Below are positions 13,406 to 20,392 of a stretch of DNA of 30,690 nucleotides, one piece after another (position 1 is the first letter of the stretch; each line of letters opens with the position of its first letter). A program made the translations under genes and the position numbers. The DNA comes from a virus. The stretch lies in the IMG/VR virus record IMGVR_UViG_3300046744_000287, positions 1 through 30,690 of that record, one strand, 5' to 3'. Below the pieces are notes generated by a model. That model was given only the letters and a program-made list of their open reading frames with translations, searched no databases and was not told the origin of the DNA.

Positions 13406-13990
13406 ATGAAAAAAAATTTTTGTGATTGCTGCGAGCAAGAGATAGATCAAGATCTAGATTTTTATCAATACGACCGTAACGATGAGATCCTATGTGAAGA
13501 ATGCTATTACGAGGCTTTTAATCGCTCTACTGTAATTCAGACATGGTCACCCCAAGATCAGGAGACAAAAAAATATTATTACCCGCATGAAATAGGGAAG
13601 GCATTCAATACATACTACGAAGAAATTTATTCTGATGATGATGAGGATCACCAACCTGTAAAAGATTGCAAATGGGTAAATTCAAATGCATGGAGAGGTT
13701 ATATGGACGTTGAATTCAAGGAAGGATGGAAAGATATAGAAAGCGGATGGACTACAGGATATTGGGAAGATGTTTCCTGGAAGCATAAGTTTAACGATTT
13801 AGTCCATGAAATTATAGGAGAAAACTCTGAATGCCCTGTAGCAGTATCAATCGTATCAAGTATAACAAGCAATGTATTTTCTCAGGCCACTTCTATTTTA
13901 GTAAGATCTAAAGACGAAGAAACATTTTTAGATTGGCTTGAAAACGAATATGGAATGACAAGAGAACAATTAAAAACATCACTAAAATAA
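13406..13990 (+). CDS. Zinc-ribbon acidic protein after hammerhead 4
   Basis: The product is 194 residues, starting MKKNFCDCCEQEIDQDLDF. I chose the ATG at 13406, since the longer frame from 13307 would read straight through hammerhead 4; the chosen start follows the leader AATAAAAACTGAAACA. Near the N-terminus are CDCC (residues 6-9) and CEEC (30-33), a likely zinc ribbon. The rest is acidic with a D/E run (YSDDDEDH). One GGTCACCCC motif (13545-13553) lies in the gene. Function is unknown. Confidence 0.8.
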   Translation: MKKNFCDCCEQEIDQDLDFYQYDRNDEILCEECYYEAFNRSTVIQTWSPQDQETKKYYYPHEIGKAFNTYYEEIYSDDDEDHQPVKDCKWVNSNAWRGYMDVEFKEGWKDIESGWTTGYWEDVSWKHKFNDLVHEIIGENSECPVAVSIVSSITSNVFSQATSILVRSKDEETFLDWLENEYGMTREQLKTSLK

Positions 13991-14349
13991 TGGAAAAACA
14001 AGAAGTATTTTACAGCATAACCAAAGCGGTTATCTACGGACAATTAATGTTAGAGGCATTTGATGATCTTAAAGACACAAAGATTTTTAAACACTCATTA
14101 AAACATAAAGTAAAGCAGGCAGAACTTGAATTGGAAAAGGAGATTGAGAAGTACGTCAACAAGTTTGCTGAGAATGATGAGGAGTTTTTTATGAATATTC
14201 AAAATCATATTGATGCCTTGGTAACAAAACTATCTACCCTTGGAGTAGAGGAAATTCCTTTAGTTAATAAGATCATAGATGAATACCTCAACGATAAGGA
14301 TCATTGGAAAGATAATCTAGTATTACAATTTAAAAAATTAAACGATTAA
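13990..14349 (+). CDS. Unknown helical protein
   Basis: This is a 119-residue protein (MEKQEVFYSITKAVIYGQLM), charged and almost entirely helical. It shares one base with the preceding stop (TAATG). It has a run HSLKHKVKQAELELEKEIEK that predicts a coiled coil. No family is recognised. Confidence 0.7.
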   Translation: MEKQEVFYSITKAVIYGQLMLEAFDDLKDTKIFKHSLKHKVKQAELELEKEIEKYVNKFAENDEEFFMNIQNHIDALVTKLSTLGVEEIPLVNKIIDEYLNDKDHWKDNLVLQFKKLND

Positions 14350-14351
14350 TT

Positions 14352-14585
14352 ATGTCAAGCAATATAAAAATGGGAAAGTTTTTGGAGAGAAACATTTTAG
14401 ATACCATCTCCAGGAAATATAAATACGAACCGAACAGATCTTTAATCTATCTAAACGAAGTTGAAAAGCAATTAGAACAGGTCAAAGAACTAGTCTTAGA
14501 AACTAAAGGCTATATGGATAATGTTATATCTATAAGAGAGAAACAAGACTTAAGAAATCAAGAGAACTTTAACTTTAAAAAATAA
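14352..14585 (+). CDS. Unknown small protein
   Basis: This is a 77-residue protein, MSSNIKMGKFLERNILDTIS at the start, basic and helical, with a coiled-coil-like stretch NEVEKQLEQVKELVLETKGY. It starts 2 bases after the preceding stop. Function is unknown. Confidence 0.65.
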   Translation: MSSNIKMGKFLERNILDTISRKYKYEPNRSLIYLNEVEKQLEQVKELVLETKGYMDNVISIREKQDLRNQENFNFKK

Positions 14586-14591
14586 TTTATC

Positions 14592-14774
14592 ATGTCATTT
14601 AGAAAAGCCGATCAAGAATTAAAAGAACAATTAAGATTGTTATACCCTGGAGCAAGCGAAGACTTTATATCTACCTTATTCCATAACATAAGAGGTAAAC
14701 AGGATTTATTTGGTCACCCCCAGGTGAACGATGATTCAATTTCGGATATAAATTATTTTGGTATGTCAGACTAA
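14592..14774 (+). CDS. Unknown small protein
   Basis: This 60-residue protein begins MSFRKADQELKEQLRLLYPG and is acidic towards its end (DDSISDINYFGMSD). One GGTCACCCC motif at 14712-14720 lies inside the frame. It is close behind the preceding gene and is followed by a 56-base gap. No family is recognised. Confidence 0.6.
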   Translation: MSFRKADQELKEQLRLLYPGASEDFISTLFHNIRGKQDLFGHPQVNDDSISDINYFGMSD

Positions 14775-14830
14775 ATTGTTAATTTAGCCCTGTCAGACGA
14801 TAATTTACACTGAAAAAAAAAACTACTATT

Positions 14831-15136
14831 ATGAACGAACGTAAAATAAAAGAGTTGCAAAAGCAATTCAATTACCAAGAGATTCAAGACCTCATCAATT
14901 CAGGAGAGGCATGGAAAATAGGTGGAGAAACCACAAAAAAGTGTAAGAAAGCATTACGAAGCGGGGCATGTCACCTACCATACCATTCAATTAAGATAAA
15001 TATTTTTGTAACAGTACCCTCCAGGTACCAAGTATCATCCAATGAATATGGATCTATGCACAGATCTAAAGAATTTTGGAATGATCCCTGGAATATTTCG
15101 CAAGAGATAGGAAAAAGTGTATTACAAAACGCATAA
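14831..15136 (+). CDS. Unknown basic protein
   Basis: This 101-residue protein starts MNERKIKELQKQFNYQEIQD. The N-terminal half is helical; the second half has strands such as SIKINIFVTVPSRYQ and a Trp-rich FWNDPWNIS. Upstream is an A-rich leader containing ACTGAAAAAAAAAA. No match is recognised. Confidence 0.7.
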   Translation: MNERKIKELQKQFNYQEIQDLINSGEAWKIGGETTKKCKKALRSGACHLPYHSIKINIFVTVPSRYQVSSNEYGSMHRSKEFWNDPWNISQEIGKSVLQNA

Positions 15137-15164
15137 AACAAAACCCTTTTAAAACCAACAAACA

Positions 15165-15707
15165 ATGACGTTATTAGAAAACGATATCAGCACGATTGTA
15201 AAAGTAATAAGACAAGTTACAAATGCAGACCCACTAGCAAAGGATAGATACAGGCATAATGTAGATGCCAGGTTTATGTTATTCAAAATTTGCAGGGAGT
15301 TTTTAAACCTTACATTTATGAGAATAGGCAGGCTAGTAGGTAAAGATCACGCTACCGTTCTATATGGATGCAGACAATTTGATAGCCTTATAGCAACAGA
15401 TCGAGAATTTAGAACTAATTATGAGGCTGTAGTTACTTTAATGGACAGCGTAGAACTGCAAAGCAAAATAGATTCTACTGAATTCTTAAGTGATTATGTA
15501 ACTATGAAAGGAAAATATGAAGATCTAAAAACTAACCACGATAAAATATTAAAAGAATTTGTAAAAGGAAGTGACGCTGTAATGATCGCAATGTTCTACA
15601 CCATAAGTAATTCTGTTATCAAAGCAATAATAGAAGATCAAGGATGTTCTAAACATTTAAACCAAACTTTACAGCAGGTACTTGCAACAAAAGAAATATA
15701 TAATTAA
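15165..15707 (+). CDS. DnaA domain IV-like DNA-binding protein
   Basis: This 180-residue protein has a clear DnaA-type DNA-binding region at residues about 28-76. DARFMLFKICREFLNLTF is followed by MRIGRLVGKDHATVLYG, the helix-turn-helix signature that in DnaA reads the DnaA box (residues 59-68 are GKDHATVLYG). The AAA+ ATPase domain is missing, so it cannot be a full DnaA. It could bind DnaA-box-like sites in the phage origin, recruit or block host DnaA, or act as a regulator. The C-terminal 100 residues are helical with no known fold. It lies upstream of the recombinase and replication genes. Confidence 0.8.
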   Translation: MTLLENDISTIVKVIRQVTNADPLAKDRYRHNVDARFMLFKICREFLNLTFMRIGRLVGKDHATVLYGCRQFDSLIATDREFRTNYEAVVTLMDSVELQSKIDSTEFLSDYVTMKGKYEDLKTNHDKILKEFVKGSDAVMIAMFYTISNSVIKAIIEDQGCSKHLNQTLQQVLATKEIYN

Positions 15708-15718
15708 ATTTAAACATA

Positions 15719-15979
15719 ATGCAAACTACAAATATCAAACTGAAAACTAAACGCAATCGTACACATAGTGTATTGAAGGCTAAAGCACACAAACTTTTAC
15801 AGATACCTTGTGTGCCCACTACAGAAGTGTGTGAATATATCTATGGCTCTAAAACCAAAAAGAGCACGCTTAATCAAAAGAAAACAGGTCAATCTCCACT
15901 ATTATTTGAGGAGTCATGTCGTATAATTGAATACTATGGCAGGCTATCTGAAAACATAGATGAGATTATAAACAGTTAA
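15719..15979 (+). CDS. Small basic protein, possible DNA-binding
   Basis: This is an 86-residue protein. The N-terminus is basic (KLKTKRNRTHSVLKAKAHK). The middle, PTTEVCEYIYGSKTKKSTLN, could be a short helix-turn-helix. The C-terminus is helical (FEESCRIIEYYGRLSENIDE). The leader before the ATG is AATTTAAACATA, the common type. It is the last gene before the double hairpin at 15985-16038. Confidence 0.65.
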   Translation: MQTTNIKLKTKRNRTHSVLKAKAHKLLQIPCVPTTEVCEYIYGSKTKKSTLNQKKTGQSPLLFEESCRIIEYYGRLSENIDEIINS

Positions 15980-15984
15980 ACGAT

Positions 15985-16038
15985 GGTTCAAGTCCCCTAG
16001 GGACTGCAACCTAATGCCTCATACGTTCGGTATGGGGC
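15985..16038 (+). ncRNA. Two adjacent hairpins, unidentified structured element
   Basis: Hairpin A (15985-16011) pairs GGTT with AACC and AGTCCC with GGGACT around a CTA loop and a 2x2 internal loop. Hairpin B (16016-16038) pairs GCCTCATAC with GTATGGGGC (one G-U) around GTTCG. The linker is TAAT. No T-run follows, so it is not an ordinary terminator. It begins 6 bases after a stop codon and lies 55 bases before the recombinase gene. It may be a processed 3' end, a ribozyme-like element or a site used by the recombinase; I cannot match it to a known RNA class. Confidence 0.55.
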
Positions 16039-16092
16039 GAATTCGAAAACTGAAAAAACAGCCTGATTTGTTCAACATTAAATCACACTTCG

Positions 16093-17055
16093 ATGAAGAA
16101 GAATACATTTTTATATTTACTTACAGACATAATAGATCTCCTGGAAAAAGGTGAGATACTTAATTACGGTAAAAGGTTTTCACCTTTAACTATAAGAGCA
16201 TATAAACAATTGCTTAGTGGCATGAAGCGTTATAACTATAACTTTAATATAGAGGAGTTAGATTGTAATAACGTAAGCAGCAGAAAGGATAGGCTTAAGG
16301 TCACCCGAAAATTACAGAGCCATGTTAACGGTTATTTAAATTTAATGCTCGATGACTGTAAACACCCTAACACCAGGAAAACACATCTTAAAAACATAAG
16401 AGCAACGCTAATGAAAGCAGAGTCTTATTATGGTTATTTGTTTCCTAAACTACAGTCAATGAGAGAGTTACAAACAGAAGTTATTGCTCTTACACCTGAT
16501 CAAGTAGATATGATCCACAATAACCACCCAGGAGAGGAACTAGAAAACATATGGTATTACACAAGACTGATGCTTTACTCTTGCATGAGGATCTCAGATC
16601 TTACAAACTTTCAGGCCACAAGTGATGGCAATGTTGTTACGATCATTACTAAAAAAGGAATGGGATCGTTGTCTACTTTTTATTTGCCTGATGATGTGAA
16701 TAGTTATATCGCAAAGAATGGTACGTTTTCCTGGACACTAAAAACATTTAGGAGAGGGCTAGAAGAACTTCTTAAATTTTATCCTGAGTTTATGCAATCT
16801 AAAACTGTATACACTTTTGATCATGAAGGGAACCCTATTGCTTCTCAACAATTTTTATATGAATTAATCAAGCCACATAAATTAAGAAGCAGCGGGATTA
16901 CATATCACTTGTCTAAGGGTTTAAGTGAAATTGAGGTTAGAAGAATATCAGGTCATGCAAATGGATCGGAAGCATTCTACAGATATGTTAGACACAGCGA
17001 CACAGAGTCTTTGAAGAAACAAGAAATTAACCACAAGTTGTTAATAAAATCATAA
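16093..17055 (+). CDS. Tyrosine recombinase (integrase family)
   Basis: This 320-residue site-specific recombinase shows the catalytic set: R166 in SCMRISDL, a beta-hairpin Lys at 187-188 (TKKG), H262 and R265 in HKLRSSG, H288 in GHANGSEA and the nucleophile Tyr at 296 or 298 in FYRYV. The N-terminal 130 residues look like a core-binding domain. The presence of a full set suggests an active enzyme that could integrate the phage, resolve dimers or invert DNA. It is downstream of the hairpin element and carries a one-mismatch GGTCACCCC-like site (16299-16307). Confidence 0.9.
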   Translation: MKKNTFLYLLTDIIDLLEKGEILNYGKRFSPLTIRAYKQLLSGMKRYNYNFNIEELDCNNVSSRKDRLKVTRKLQSHVNGYLNLMLDDCKHPNTRKTHLKNIRATLMKAESYYGYLFPKLQSMRELQTEVIALTPDQVDMIHNNHPGEELENIWYYTRLMLYSCMRISDLTNFQATSDGNVVTIITKKGMGSLSTFYLPDDVNSYIAKNGTFSWTLKTFRRGLEELLKFYPEFMQSKTVYTFDHEGNPIASQQFLYELIKPHKLRSSGITYHLSKGLSEIEVRRISGHANGSEAFYRYVRHSDTESLKKQEINHKLLIKS

Positions 17056-17064
17056 ATATATTTG
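17038..17064 (+). promoter_or_regulatory. Possible promoter of recombination/replication operon
   Basis: TATATTTG (17057-17064) is a perfect TAnnTTTG box. The nearest TTG (17038-17040) is 16 bases upstream, shorter than the 21 seen elsewhere, so the -33 match is poor. It lies at the end of the recombinase gene and before the next gene group. Confidence 0.45.
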
Positions 17065-17090
17065 ACGAACGATGGTGCAAATATAAAAAA

Positions 17091-17141
17091 ATGTCTTACC
17101 TTCGAGGTAAACAACCACGACATGAAAAATTCACTAATTAA
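17091..17141 (+). CDS. 16-residue leader ORF, in frame with the next gene
   Basis: ATG at 17091 follows AATATAAAAAA and reads MSYLRGKQPRHEKFTN, then TAA (17139-17141) and at once ATG (17142) in the same frame. It is either a leader peptide or the N-terminus of the next protein cut off by a stop codon. Confidence 0.35.
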   Translation: MSYLRGKQPRHEKFTN

Positions 17142-17399
17142 ATGGTCAGATTTGACTACGAAAATAGCGAGATCATTCATGATCGAAAAAGGTTTTCTCT
17201 TAGAGAGTTCAAACTTTTCATGCTCACACATCACGAAGACATCTGTATGGAGCGAAGAATTAAGGATTGGATATTTGATTGGGAATCAATCTTGTTTCAT
17301 GCAAGAAAATATTATATAGTAAACTTTTATTTAATAAACATAATCAAAAATAACAATGGGAAAACTGAAAAGAAAACTAAAGAAAACAACAATCGGTAG
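17142..17399 (+). CDS. Unknown small protein
   Basis: This 85-residue product begins MVRFDYENSEIIHDRKRFSL. It is preferred to the other frame from 17062 because its composition (charged and aromatic residues) is more protein-like and a preceding in-frame start exists at 17091. Its last 15 residues, Asn/Lys-rich, overlap the next gene by 44 bases. No family is recognised. Confidence 0.45.
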   Translation: MVRFDYENSEIIHDRKRFSLREFKLFMLTHHEDICMERRIKDWIFDWESILFHARKYYIVNFYLINIIKNNNGKTEKKTKENNNR

Positions 17400-17895
17400 A
17401 GGCATAGAGATAGTGCCATGGGTCGAAAGACTTAATTACTTCAACGACTACTTCAGGGTTGAAGGTTATTCATTAAACACAGAGATTATAGACATGAACG
17501 ATAGTATTATCGTCATGAAGGGTATTGTTTTAGATCCCGATAGAAATCCTGTCGCTGATGGAGTCGCTCACAAAAGAACTACAGAGCCTTTTTCATTTCA
17601 AAAATGTCAATCAGGAGCACTTAACAGAGCCTTATTTATTTTAGGTATTGTGGATAGTGCTGAAGATTCAATTATGGATGAAGATGATGCCAAAGAATTA
17701 CAACAAGTAAAAGCCCAGGAACAGGCTAGTGTTTATGAAAACATGAAGGCTCACATTCCTGTAGATTATTCTGTTGTTGAGGCAAGACTTTCCGCAAATA
17801 AAAATTTACTTACAAGCGATCAGATGAAAGAATTAAAATCTTTGATCAACGCTGAGAAATCAAAAGTGGCTATAAAGCAAGCCAAGAAAAAGTAA
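17356..17895 (+). CDS. Single-strand annealing protein candidate (Rad52/ERF-like)
   Basis: This 179-residue protein has an alpha/beta N-terminal half with VLDPDRNPVADGVAHKRTTE and then FQKCQSGALNRALFILGI. That last stretch resembles the helix typical of ERF/Rad52-type annealing proteins (x-SAIGRALx-LGI). The C-terminal half is a basic, helical tail. Its place just before a YqaJ exonuclease gives the usual two-component phage recombination pair in which the nuclease resects ends and the annealing protein pairs the strands. Family assignment is by pattern only. Confidence 0.6.
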   Translation: MGKLKRKLKKTTIGRGIEIVPWVERLNYFNDYFRVEGYSLNTEIIDMNDSIIVMKGIVLDPDRNPVADGVAHKRTTEPFSFQKCQSGALNRALFILGIVDSAEDSIMDEDDAKELQQVKAQEQASVYENMKAHIPVDYSVVEARLSANKNLLTSDQMKELKSLINAEKSKVAIKQAKKK

Positions 17896-17901
17896 CATCT
17901 T

Positions 17902-17965
17902 AGGGAGGGTCTAACCAACAACAAACGTAAAAGCACGACTGCTCTTTACTGCCCTCCCTTTTTTT
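17902..17965 (+). terminator. Intrinsic terminator with nested hairpin
   Basis: AGGGAGGG near 17902 pairs with CCCTCCCT near 17959, followed by a run of seven T. Between them GTAAA and AGC pair with GCT and TTTAC (one bulged C), so a second hairpin is nested inside. It lies 7 bases after the annealing-protein gene and just before a repressor-like gene; partial read-through could set the level of the downstream exonuclease. Confidence 0.75.
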
Positions 17966-17976
17966 AAATCTAAGAA

Positions 17977-18132
17977 ATGGATAGAGGAGAAACGATAGAA
18001 AAAAAATCAAATAGAATCACATTTAGACTTACTCCGAGCGAGGTACAAAGTTTAAATAATGTGTCATCTAAGACTGACTTAAACGTGTCAGAATTAATCA
18101 GAACTGCATTAAAACAAACCTATAAGATATGA
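17977..18132 (+). CDS. Ribbon-helix-helix protein
   Basis: This 51-residue protein shows the RHH pattern: a beta strand SNRITFRLTPSEVQSL, a helix and turn (NNVSSKTDLNVSE), and a second helix ELIRTALKQTYKI. RHH dimers bind DNA operators, so an autoregulator of the exonuclease operon is likely. It shares an ATGA overlap with the next start (18129-18132). Confidence 0.75.
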   Translation: MDRGETIEKKSNRITFRLTPSEVQSLNNVSSKTDLNVSELIRTALKQTYKI

Positions 18133-19154
18133 GCAAAATTCAAAGAATACCAACAGCAAAACTAACCTATGAAGAATGGGTAGAACTAAGAAAAAGTCTA
18201 GTATACAAAGGAATGGTCGGAGGATCAGACGCATCTACATTACTTGGATTAAATCCCTGGACATCTAAAATAACAAGATGGAATCAATCTGTAGGTACTG
18301 CAAACATTAAGAACATAGATAATGAGATTATGTTTCATGGTCGCTTGTTGGAAGATTATGTTGCTGACCTATGGCAATATTGGACAGGAGATCCAATTGA
18401 AATGATAAACAATTATCAATCAAAAACTAAATTAAGAAAATCAATTAGAAGAAATTCCATCTTCATAAATCCAAAGTATCCTTTCTTGTTTGCAAATATT
18501 GACAGACAAATTACAAGCCATGATGAACAACATGGGAAAGGTGTATTAGAAATAAAAACAATATCAGGCTATAATGCTGATAAGTGGTCAGGAGGAATAC
18601 CTCCATATTATATTGCACAGATCCAATTGTACATGCTAGTTTTAGGATATGACTACGGACAGTTTGCTTTCTTAAAAGATGGAAGGCACATGGATGTATT
18701 TACAGTAGAGGCAAATCCAAATATTCAAGAAACAATACTTGAAGAGGCTGAGAGATTTTACCTCAGCGTCCAGGAAGCAAGAAACATTATTGATATCAAA
18801 GGAGAAACTATCAATATGAATGAAAGATATAGATTGGTTTCTCACCTAGAGCCTGACGTAGAGGATGAATACAAGGTTGATCTTGATCAGTTTTTATCTG
18901 AAAAACATAAGGCAATGGTTGACAGAGTAAGGATAGACTCTGATGATGAGTTACTAGGCCTCACTAGAGAATATGTTGAGAATAGAGATAAAGAAAAGGT
19001 TGCTAAATCAAGTAAGCAACTAGCAATGCAGCAAATAAAACAAATTCTTATACACAGAGGTGCACAAGAGGTAGACTTTGGTGAAAGTGGTAAGATCGTA
19101 TGGGGAAAGACCTTCAACGTAAGATTTAAAGAAACTGAAAAAGTAAATTTTTAA
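18129..19154 (+). CDS. YqaJ-type recombination exonuclease
   Basis: This 341-residue phage nuclease has the YqaJ/lambda-exonuclease fold. GGSDAS is at residues 31-36 and MFHGRLLEDYVADLW near 69-83, with the acid that starts the core helix. FANIDRQI near 120 supplies Asp, LEIKT near 140 supplies E-x-K, and the following helix PPYYIAQIQLYMLVLG has the usual Gln. The C-terminal 110 residues are helical. It would chew 5' ends of duplex DNA and hand the strand to the annealing protein encoded at 17356. It begins in the RHH gene stop. Confidence 0.93.
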   Translation: MSKIQRIPTAKLTYEEWVELRKSLVYKGMVGGSDASTLLGLNPWTSKITRWNQSVGTANIKNIDNEIMFHGRLLEDYVADLWQYWTGDPIEMINNYQSKTKLRKSIRRNSIFINPKYPFLFANIDRQITSHDEQHGKGVLEIKTISGYNADKWSGGIPPYYIAQIQLYMLVLGYDYGQFAFLKDGRHMDVFTVEANPNIQETILEEAERFYLSVQEARNIIDIKGETINMNERYRLVSHLEPDVEDEYKVDLDQFLSEKHKAMVDRVRIDSDDELLGLTREYVENRDKEKVAKSSKQLAMQQIKQILIHRGAQEVDFGESGKIVWGKTFNVRFKETEKVNF

Positions 19155-19155
19155 T

Positions 19156-19521
19156 ATGAAATTAAACGATATAAAAAAAGGTATACTGAACAACCTGGCA
19201 GTTAAGAACCGTCACACACTAGAAGTAGATTCAGTAATAGAAGGCAATTCATATTTTGGAGTTTGCATTTTTGTAGGCATATCTAGAATGTTTAATTTTT
19301 CTGCACAGGAAATCTCAGATTTTTTATCTGAAGATCTTCATCATGTAAAGTTTATGGAAGACAAATTTCTTACTATACTAGATGATTACTTTAATTCTAA
19401 AGAACCAAGTGCAACATCAAAAGCGTTTTCAGTAAAAACAAATTTACTGCTAAATCACATTAGAATAGAACACAGTAAAACAGTTTCTCTAGCAGAAATT
19501 ATTAAAGAAAAAATTAAATGA
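19156..19521 (+). CDS. Unknown protein with possible DnaA domain IV-like HTH
   Basis: This 121-residue protein contains GISRMFNFSAQEISDFLSED then LHHVKFMEDKF. Set without gaps beside the DnaA-type signature IGRLVGKDHATVLYG of the gene at 15165, residues I, D, H and V fall in step (EISDFLSEDLHHVKF), so a related helix-turn-helix is possible. The similarity is limited and my alignment is by eye. Position between exonuclease and an OB-fold protein suggests a replication/recombination role. Confidence 0.6.
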   Translation: MKLNDIKKGILNNLAVKNRHTLEVDSVIEGNSYFGVCIFVGISRMFNFSAQEISDFLSEDLHHVKFMEDKFLTILDDYFNSKEPSATSKAFSVKTNLLLNHIRIEHSKTVSLAEIIKEKIK

Positions 19522-19775
19522 ATATAGAAGTTTTAGGACAGGTTAAATATATATCAAAACCAAAAGAAGTAAAAGGAGAAGGAACCCATTCGTTCGTTAC
19601 TGTTTGGGTAAAAACTTTAGAGGATTCATACCTTGCGATTAATTGTTGGGATGAGCACATCGAAAAGACTAAAGATTTTAAGATTAATGGGATAGTTACA
19701 TTGAACTGTAGGGTAGAGTCCCATAGAAACAAAAAGAACCAGGATTTATTTTATCATAAACTGTTACTTACATGA
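19518..19775 (+). CDS. Small OB-fold-like protein
   Basis: This 85-residue protein starts MNIEVLGQVKYISKPKEVKG and has alternating strands (HSFVTVWVKTL, YLAINCWDEHIEK, GIVTLNCRVESHR). A one-domain OB-fold of this length would bind single-stranded DNA. It overlaps both neighbours by 4 bases. The strand pattern supports an SSB-like fold, but no named family is certain. Confidence 0.5.
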   Translation: MNIEVLGQVKYISKPKEVKGEGTHSFVTVWVKTLEDSYLAINCWDEHIEKTKDFKINGIVTLNCRVESHRNKKNQDLFYHKLLLT

Positions 19776-20392
19776 TCAGATCAACAACAATCATATATGA
19801 TGTTTTAAGGAAACAAGACCTGTCTCCTGTTGGATACATGTTATGTGATCTTATCTATAAGTATACATCACACGATGGTTATTGTGACGTAACACTATCT
19901 GATTTAGCAGATCAATTAAATTCTTCTTCTAGAACAATGAGTCGATATATGTCGGAGTTATCAGATAAAAATTTGATTGAAAACATAGGTACGAAGGCAC
20001 ATCCAAAGTATAGGACAACCCCCCTTTGGTTTACAATCGCTGTGTCAGACAATAAAAATGATGATAGTGTTTCTCTTGAGTACCAGGAAGTTTGTGCTGA
20101 TGTCATCAATTACATCAACGAAAGGTACGGAAATAAGTACGTTCCTAGAACATATGAAAAAAGATTTAAAAGCATCTTATCCAAAAAGTTTAACGGAGAG
20201 CCAATTACAGGATCAACCATGGTTAAAGTATTTATGTGGTGTAAAGACAATTGGAGTCAAAAGTATCAGTCCTCAGTTACTCCTGAGGTAATATTTGGAA
20301 AGAAATTTATAGAGAAATACCTAATACAATATACAGAGTGGGAGACAATGAGTAAGGTCACCCCCAATAGAAAGAATATAGCAATAATATGA
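19772..20392 (+). CDS. Replication initiator/DnaD-like protein, phg_2220 C-terminal type
   Basis: This 206-residue protein has an N-terminal winged helix (residues 15-75: DVTLSDLADQLNSSSRTMSR, then YMSELSDKNLIENIG), used to bind DNA. The C-terminal part has VINYINERYGNKYVPR, FKSILSKKFNGEPI and VTPEVIFGKKFIEKYLIQY, which is the order seen in the conserved phage C-terminal domain (phg_2220_C) of DnaD-like loaders. It overlaps the primase-helicase gene by 4 bases, fitting a loader or initiator for it. A GGTCACCCC motif is at 20356-20364. Confidence 0.75.
   Translation: MIRSTTIIYDVLRKQDLSPVGYMLCDLIYKYTSHDGYCDVTLSDLADQLNSSSRTMSRYMSELSDKNLIENIGTKAHPKYRTTPLWFTIAVSDNKNDDSVSLEYQEVCADVINYINERYGNKYVPRTYEKRFKSILSKKFNGEPITGSTMVKVFMWCKDNWSQKYQSSVTPEVIFGKKFIEKYLIQYTEWETMSKVTPNRKNIAII

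Noticed and set aside
15981-16011. tRNA or tRNA fragment at GGTTCAAGTCCC
   Set aside because: The bases around the loop do not pair as a T stem and no other arms are present; only a remote attachment-core idea is kept.
15985-16045. Twister ribozyme
   Set aside because: The order CAAGUCC, GCC-hairpin-GGGC is faintly similar, but both hairpins are closed by themselves and the twister pseudoknots cannot be drawn.
17062-17319. 85-residue frame starting MTNDGANIKKCLTF
   Set aside because: It overlaps the frame from 17142, starts close behind the recombinase, and its composition is less protein-like; it is probably a shadow.
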